A stretch of DNA of 64,000 bases, from the NCBI RefSeq assembly GCF_025725645.1, contig NZ_CP107007.1, positions 1,612,001-1,676,000 of the forward strand. The letters are read 5' to 3'. Every line of letters begins with the position of its first letter. Positions within the stretch are counted from its first letter, which is position 1. Both the position numbers and the translations under genes were made by a program. Below, one piece after another: positions 60,380-64,000 of the stretch. The stretch comes from Halomonas sp. GD1P12 (GTDB lineage: Bacteria; Pseudomonadota; Gammaproteobacteria; Pseudomonadales; Halomonadaceae). The notes beneath the pieces were generated by a model. That model did no database searches, was not told the DNA's origin, and saw only the letters and a program-made list of their open reading frames with translations.

Positions 60380-62799
60380 AGCGCTTTGGGCCTGATGGCC
60401 TGAGCGGCCAGCATGACCCGCTCGGGGGTTGCCGGGGTGTCCAGTGCCGGCGAGCATCGATAGTGCGTCAGGCTCGACAGCGCGTCGCGCAGCGCCGACC
60501 AGACGCTGATGCCCAGCATGAAGGGCGGCTCGCCTACCGCTTTGGAGCGATAAAGGCTCGCCATCGAGTTAGGGTGGCCCTCCATGAGCGAGACATTGAA
60601 GACCGGCGGCAAGTCGCCAAAGGTGGGAATCTTGTAGGTGGCCGCGCTGCTGCTTAAAAGCGCCCCCTTGTCGCTCCACTTGAGCTCTTCACTGGTCAGC
60701 CACCCCATCGCCTGGATAAAGCCCCCTTCGACCTGACCAATATCGATCGCCGGATTGAGCGCATCCCCGACATCGTGGAGCACATCGACCCGATCGACCC
60801 GGTACTCACCGCTCAGTGTGTCAACGCTTACTTCAGAAACGGCGGCGCCGAAGGCGAAGTAGTAGAAGGGACGGCCCTGGCCCGTTGAACGGTCGTAATG
60901 AATCAATGGCGTAGCGTAAAAGCCTTTCTCGGAAAGCGAGACCCGGTTGAGGTAGGCGGTTTGCACCAGCTCCCCCCAAGGCAAGTGATATTCGCTTTCG
61001 CCAAATCCGGCGATCAGCTCACCCTCTTCCAGGCGCATGCCTTCGCGATCCAAACCGCCTTCGAAATGGGCGGCGGCAAAATCGAACAGGCGCTCACGCA
61101 GGCGGCTCGCCGCGTCGCGCGCCGCCATGCCATTCAAATCCGCGCCGCTGGACGCCGCTGTGGGTGAGGTGTTGGGCACCTTGTCGGTACGCGTGGCGCT
61201 GATGCGCACGTCGTCCAGATCGAGCCCCAGCTCGCGGGCGACGACCTGACAGATCTTGGTGTGAAGACCCTGGCCCATTTCGGTGCCACCGTGATTGATC
61301 ATCACGCTGCCGTCGGTATAGACGTGTAAAAGGGCGCCGGCCTGATTGAGGTGCTGTGCGGTGAACGAAATACCGAACTTCACCGGCGTGAGCGCCAGCC
61401 CTTTTTTGATAACCGGGCTCGAGGCGTTGAACGCAGTCATGGCATTACGGCGGGCCCAATAATCGCTGTCTTTTTCGAGCTTTTCGACCAGCGTATGCAG
61501 CAACGCAATTTGATCGACGGTTTGCCCATAATGCGTCGTCTCACAACCCTTGCGGTAGAAGTTGCGTTTGCGAACGGTCAAAGGGTCTTCGCCGATCTGG
61601 CGAGCGATATCATCCATCGCAGCTTCGATCGCCATCATTCCCTGGGGGCCGCCAAAACCGCGAAAAGCGGTGTTGGACGCCGTGTGGGTTTTCGCCCGGT
61701 GCCCGGTCACGCGGGCGTTGCCCAGCGAATAGGCATTATCGGCGTGAAACATGGCCCGATCGACGATAGCGTCCGAAAGATCTGGCGAATAGCCGCAGTC
61801 GCCAATTACGGTGATATCACCGCCCTGAATGACGCCGCGTTCATCGATGGCCAAACGGTAGCGGTTGTGAAAAGGGTGACGCTTGCCGGTGACCTGCATA
61901 TCGGCAGTGCGCGGTAGCCGCAGGCGGGTGGCGCGGCCCGTGCGTCGTGCGATGATGGCCGCGATGCATGCCCAGGGTGAGGCTTGCGTCTCCTTACCGC
62001 CGAAACCGCCGCCCATGCGGCGCACCTCGACCGTGACCGCGTGAAAAGGGATACCCAATACCTCGGCGACCAGCTTCTGCGTTTCGCTGGGGTGCTGGTT
62101 GGAAGTATGGACCAGAACGCCTTCGTCCTCGGTGGGAAACACTACGCAGGCCTGGCCTTCTAGATAAAGATGCTCCTGTCCGCCGACGAACAGCGTGCCT
62201 TCAACGAGCGTTTGCGCGTGCGCAAGGGTTGTTTGCCAATCGCCGCGTTCCTGGACGTGAGTCGGGCGTACCAGCTCACCCTGTTCGACGGCGGCCACCG
62301 GGTCGAGGAGGGCGGGGCGCTCATCGATTTCGATAGTGGCGAGTGTCACCGCGCGCCGCGCCGCCTGAAAGGAGGTCGCCGCGACGGCAAACAGACATTG
62401 GCCGGCGTAACTGACATCGCGGTCGACGAAAATCGGGTCGCCCGGAAAGACCGGGCCGATGTCGGTGTGGCCCGGCACATCGGCAAAGGTGATAACGTCC
62501 ACCACGCCTTCAGCCTGACGCACCGCGTCGAGCTCGAGTGTCGTCAGCGTGCCAAACGCCGCTGGTGACAGGCCAAGCGCTACGTGTAGCGCATCTTCCG
62601 GTGTCTTGAGGTCATCGATGTAGCTCGCCTTGCCGGTTACATGCTTGCGAGCACTTTCGTGATGGCTCGACGAGCCGGCCTGACGCCGTCCGTCGCTGTC
62701 AACGGTGTGGCGCGCCAGGGGCCCGGAGCCCTTGATGTGATCGTCGAGTTCGCGCCGGGCGTGACGGCTTTCGCTATCGAGCTTAGTGAGCGTACGCAT
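60376..62799 (-). CDS. xdhB: Xanthine dehydrogenase molybdopterin-binding subunit XdhB
   Basis: The 807-residue catalytic subunit, with a molybdenum cofactor site, oxidises hypoxanthine and xanthine to urate. N-terminal HVTGKASYIDDL, the MGGGFGGKE motif, AFRGFGGPQG, GGTEMGQGLHTK and the catalytic-Glu region GEPPFMLGIS are all present. It overlaps xdhA by 17 bases and xdhC by 4. Confidence 0.95.
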   Translation of the reverse strand: MRTLTKLDSESRHARRELDDHIKGSGPLARHTVDSDGRRQAGSSSHHESARKHVTGKASYIDDLKTPEDALHVALGLSPAAFGTLTTLELDAVRQAEGVVDVITFADVPGHTDIGPVFPGDPIFVDRDVSYAGQCLFAVAATSFQAARRAVTLATIEIDERPALLDPVAAVEQGELVRPTHVQERGDWQTTLAHAQTLVEGTLFVGGQEHLYLEGQACVVFPTEDEGVLVHTSNQHPSETQKLVAEVLGIPFHAVTVEVRRMGGGFGGKETQASPWACIAAIIARRTGRATRLRLPRTADMQVTGKRHPFHNRYRLAIDERGVIQGGDITVIGDCGYSPDLSDAIVDRAMFHADNAYSLGNARVTGHRAKTHTASNTAFRGFGGPQGMMAIEAAMDDIARQIGEDPLTVRKRNFYRKGCETTHYGQTVDQIALLHTLVEKLEKDSDYWARRNAMTAFNASSPVIKKGLALTPVKFGISFTAQHLNQAGALLHVYTDGSVMINHGGTEMGQGLHTKICQVVARELGLDLDDVRISATRTDKVPNTSPTAASSGADLNGMAARDAASRLRERLFDFAAAHFEGGLDREGMRLEEGELIAGFGESEYHLPWGELVQTAYLNRVSLSEKGFYATPLIHYDRSTGQGRPFYYFAFGAAVSEVSVDTLSGEYRVDRVDVLHDVGDALNPAIDIGQVEGGFIQAMGWLTSEELKWSDKGALLSSSAATYKIPTFGDLPPVFNVSLMEGHPNSMASLYRSKAVGEPPFMLGISVWSALRDALSSLTHYRCSPALDTPATPERVMLAAQAIRPKAL

Positions 62800-64000
62800 G
62801 AATCATGACCTCTTGAGTGGGCATGGTGAGCGTCAGGTAAAGCCTCTCCAGCAGATTGGCTGCCGCCTGTTCACGGTAGTGGCTGCTACCCCGCACATCC
62901 GACATGGGCTCGAAATCCTTGGCCAACGCCCGCTGCGCCGCTTGAAAACTCGCCTGAGTCACCGGTTGGCCTTCGAGCGCGGCTTCAGCGTGTAACGCAC
63001 GTTTCGAGATGGCGGCCATGCCGCCAAAGCCAAGGCGTACCTGGCTAAGAACGCCATCGTCGATAGCATAGTGAAAGGCGCCAAGAACGGCGGAAATATC
63101 GTCTTCACGGCGTTTGGAGAGCTTCCAGACGCGCAGCGTTGCGTGCTCGGTCAGCGCAGGAATGAATATACGGCTGACCACCTCGTCGCTTTGCAGGGCG
63201 GTTTTTTTATAATCGATAAAAAAGCTTTCGAGCGGCAGACTGCGCGCGCCGCTCGGCCCCGCGATTTCGAGCCAGGCCCCCAGTGCCAAAAGCACCGGCG
63301 GCGTATCGCCGATAGGAGAGGCGTTGGCAATGTTACCGCCCAGCGTGCCGCGGTTTCGAATCTGGCGAGAGCCCAGCCGGGAGAGCAGGTGGGCAAACGC
63401 AGGGAAATGGCGCTCGAAAAGCGTTTCAAGCTCGGTATACGTCACCGCCGCGCCGATCCACCAGCCTGGCCGGGACGGGTCGTCACTCGCCTCGATATGG
63501 CGTAACTCATCCACCCGGGTCACATCGATCAGCTGATTGAGCGCCTTGAGCTGCTGGGTGTTCTCAAGCCACAGATCGGTGGCGCCGGCCACCAGCCGTG
63601 CGTTTGGATGACGCGCGCGTAGCGTCAGCAGCGCATCGAGCGAAGTGGGGCTTTTAAAAAAGAGTGCGTCGCCCGGCGGGTCGTTGGATGGCATCGATTG
63701 TGCGGCAGAGCTGGCGGCATCGAGCCAGACCGGCGACTGCCAGCGCATGGTTTGCATCTGAAGTGCCGCATCGCGAATGGGGCGGTAGCCGGTGCAGCGG
63801 CAGAGATTTCCCCCCAGCGCTTCTTCCAGTACCCGATGGCTAAAAGGCGCTTTGAGCGCATTTCCCTGATAGAGGGTAAAAAGCGACATGACAATGCCCG
63901 GCGTGCAAAAGCCGCACTGACTGGCATGACACTCGATCATCGTCTGCTGGGCGGGATGTAGTCCTTCAGCCGTTTCGAGCCCTTCAACGGTCACCAACAG
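62783..64000 (-). CDS. xdhA: Xanthine dehydrogenase small subunit XdhA (partial, 5' end outside window)
   Basis: The visible part is the C-terminal 405 residues or so. It begins in the 2Fe-2S domains with CHASQCGFCTPGIV and GNLCRCTGYRPIRDA, continues with the FAD-binding domain (LVAGATDLWLE, LGSRQIRNRGTLGGNIANAS), and ends with the CO dehydrogenase flavoprotein C-terminal domain. The first [2Fe-2S] Cys motif and the start codon lie beyond 64000. It carries electrons from XdhB to NAD. Confidence 0.93.
   Translation of the reverse strand: MLVTVEGLETAEGLHPAQQTMIECHASQCGFCTPGIVMSLFTLYQGNALKAPFSHRVLEEALGGNLCRCTGYRPIRDAALQMQTMRWQSPVWLDAASSAAQSMPSNDPPGDALFFKSPTSLDALLTLRARHPNARLVAGATDLWLENTQQLKALNQLIDVTRVDELRHIEASDDPSRPGWWIGAAVTYTELETLFERHFPAFAHLLSRLGSRQIRNRGTLGGNIANASPIGDTPPVLLALGAWLEIAGPSGARSLPLESFFIDYKKTALQSDEVVSRIFIPALTEHATLRVWKLSKRREDDISAVLGAFHYAIDDGVLSQVRLGFGGMAAISKRALHAEAALEGQPVTQASFQAAQRALAKDFEPMSDVRGSSHYREQAAANLLERLYLTLTMPTQEVMIHAYAH

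Overview
The window is ordinary chromosomal DNA of a moderately GC-rich gammaproteobacterium. The 16S rRNA signature regions and the gene content and order (lexA-psrA-nagZ, ppsR/ppsA, cioAB-cydDC, pqiABC) suggest the Halomonadaceae (Halomonas or a close relative). I see no phage, transposon, integron or CRISPR array. Coding density is high and most genes sit in short operons.

Layout. 1-1310 (minus): the start of a methionine ABC transporter (metI partial, metN), behind a roughly 195-nt leader that holds an intrinsic terminator. 1746-2366: riboflavin synthase. 2576-7705: a nucleobase salvage block with an AzgA-type purine permease, apt, gpt, ung, upp and uraA. 7718-9598: molybdenum cofactor genes, with MobB, MoaC and MoaD in one reading frame followed by moaE. 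9648-12346: an RNase J-type nuclease (minus) and purU (plus). 12541-15690: lexA (minus) divergent from psrA, a signal-less YkuD-domain protein and nagZ. 15785-16363: hpt. 16384-19890: the divergent pair ppsR/ppsA. 20038-24312: ggt, a membrane-anchored glycerophosphodiesterase and an RraA-like protein. 24478-27081: acnB. 27582-32168: miaE and a 1302-residue multidomain regulator. 32202-34678 (minus): queC-queE-queD and a YkgJ-type protein. 34878-41254: an SRPBCC protein, a VTT membrane protein, a DUF2789 protein, asparaginase, a CynX-type MFS transporter, an unknown protein, rhlE and pqiC. 41267-45482: pqiB, pqiA and a YrbG exchanger. 45686-51489: cyanide-insensitive bd-type oxidase cioAB with its assembly exporter cydDC. 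51516-52514: adenine deaminase. 52534-58121: a complete rRNA operon (16S, tRNA-Ile, tRNA-Ala, 23S, 5S) with promoter, boxA sites and terminator. 58188-64000 (minus): xdhA (partial), xdhB, xdhC and guaD.

Functionally, purine metabolism recurs. Uptake (AzgA, UraA), phosphoribosyl transfer (apt, gpt, hpt, upp), deamination (adenine deaminase, guaD) and oxidation (xdhABC) are all present, and the rRNA operon lies between the two deaminases. The molybdenum cofactor genes supply the cofactor xanthine dehydrogenase needs. psrA, the YkuD protein and nagZ suggest a link between fatty-acid sensing and cell-wall recycling.

Nothing here is a clearly new system. The most informative oddities are the MobB-MoaC-MoaD fusion with an internal start site, a probable cytoplasmic YkuD L,D-carboxypeptidase, a regulator with a degenerate cyclase-like domain next to miaE, the terminator-bearing metN leader, and a QueD built from two complementary T-fold halves.
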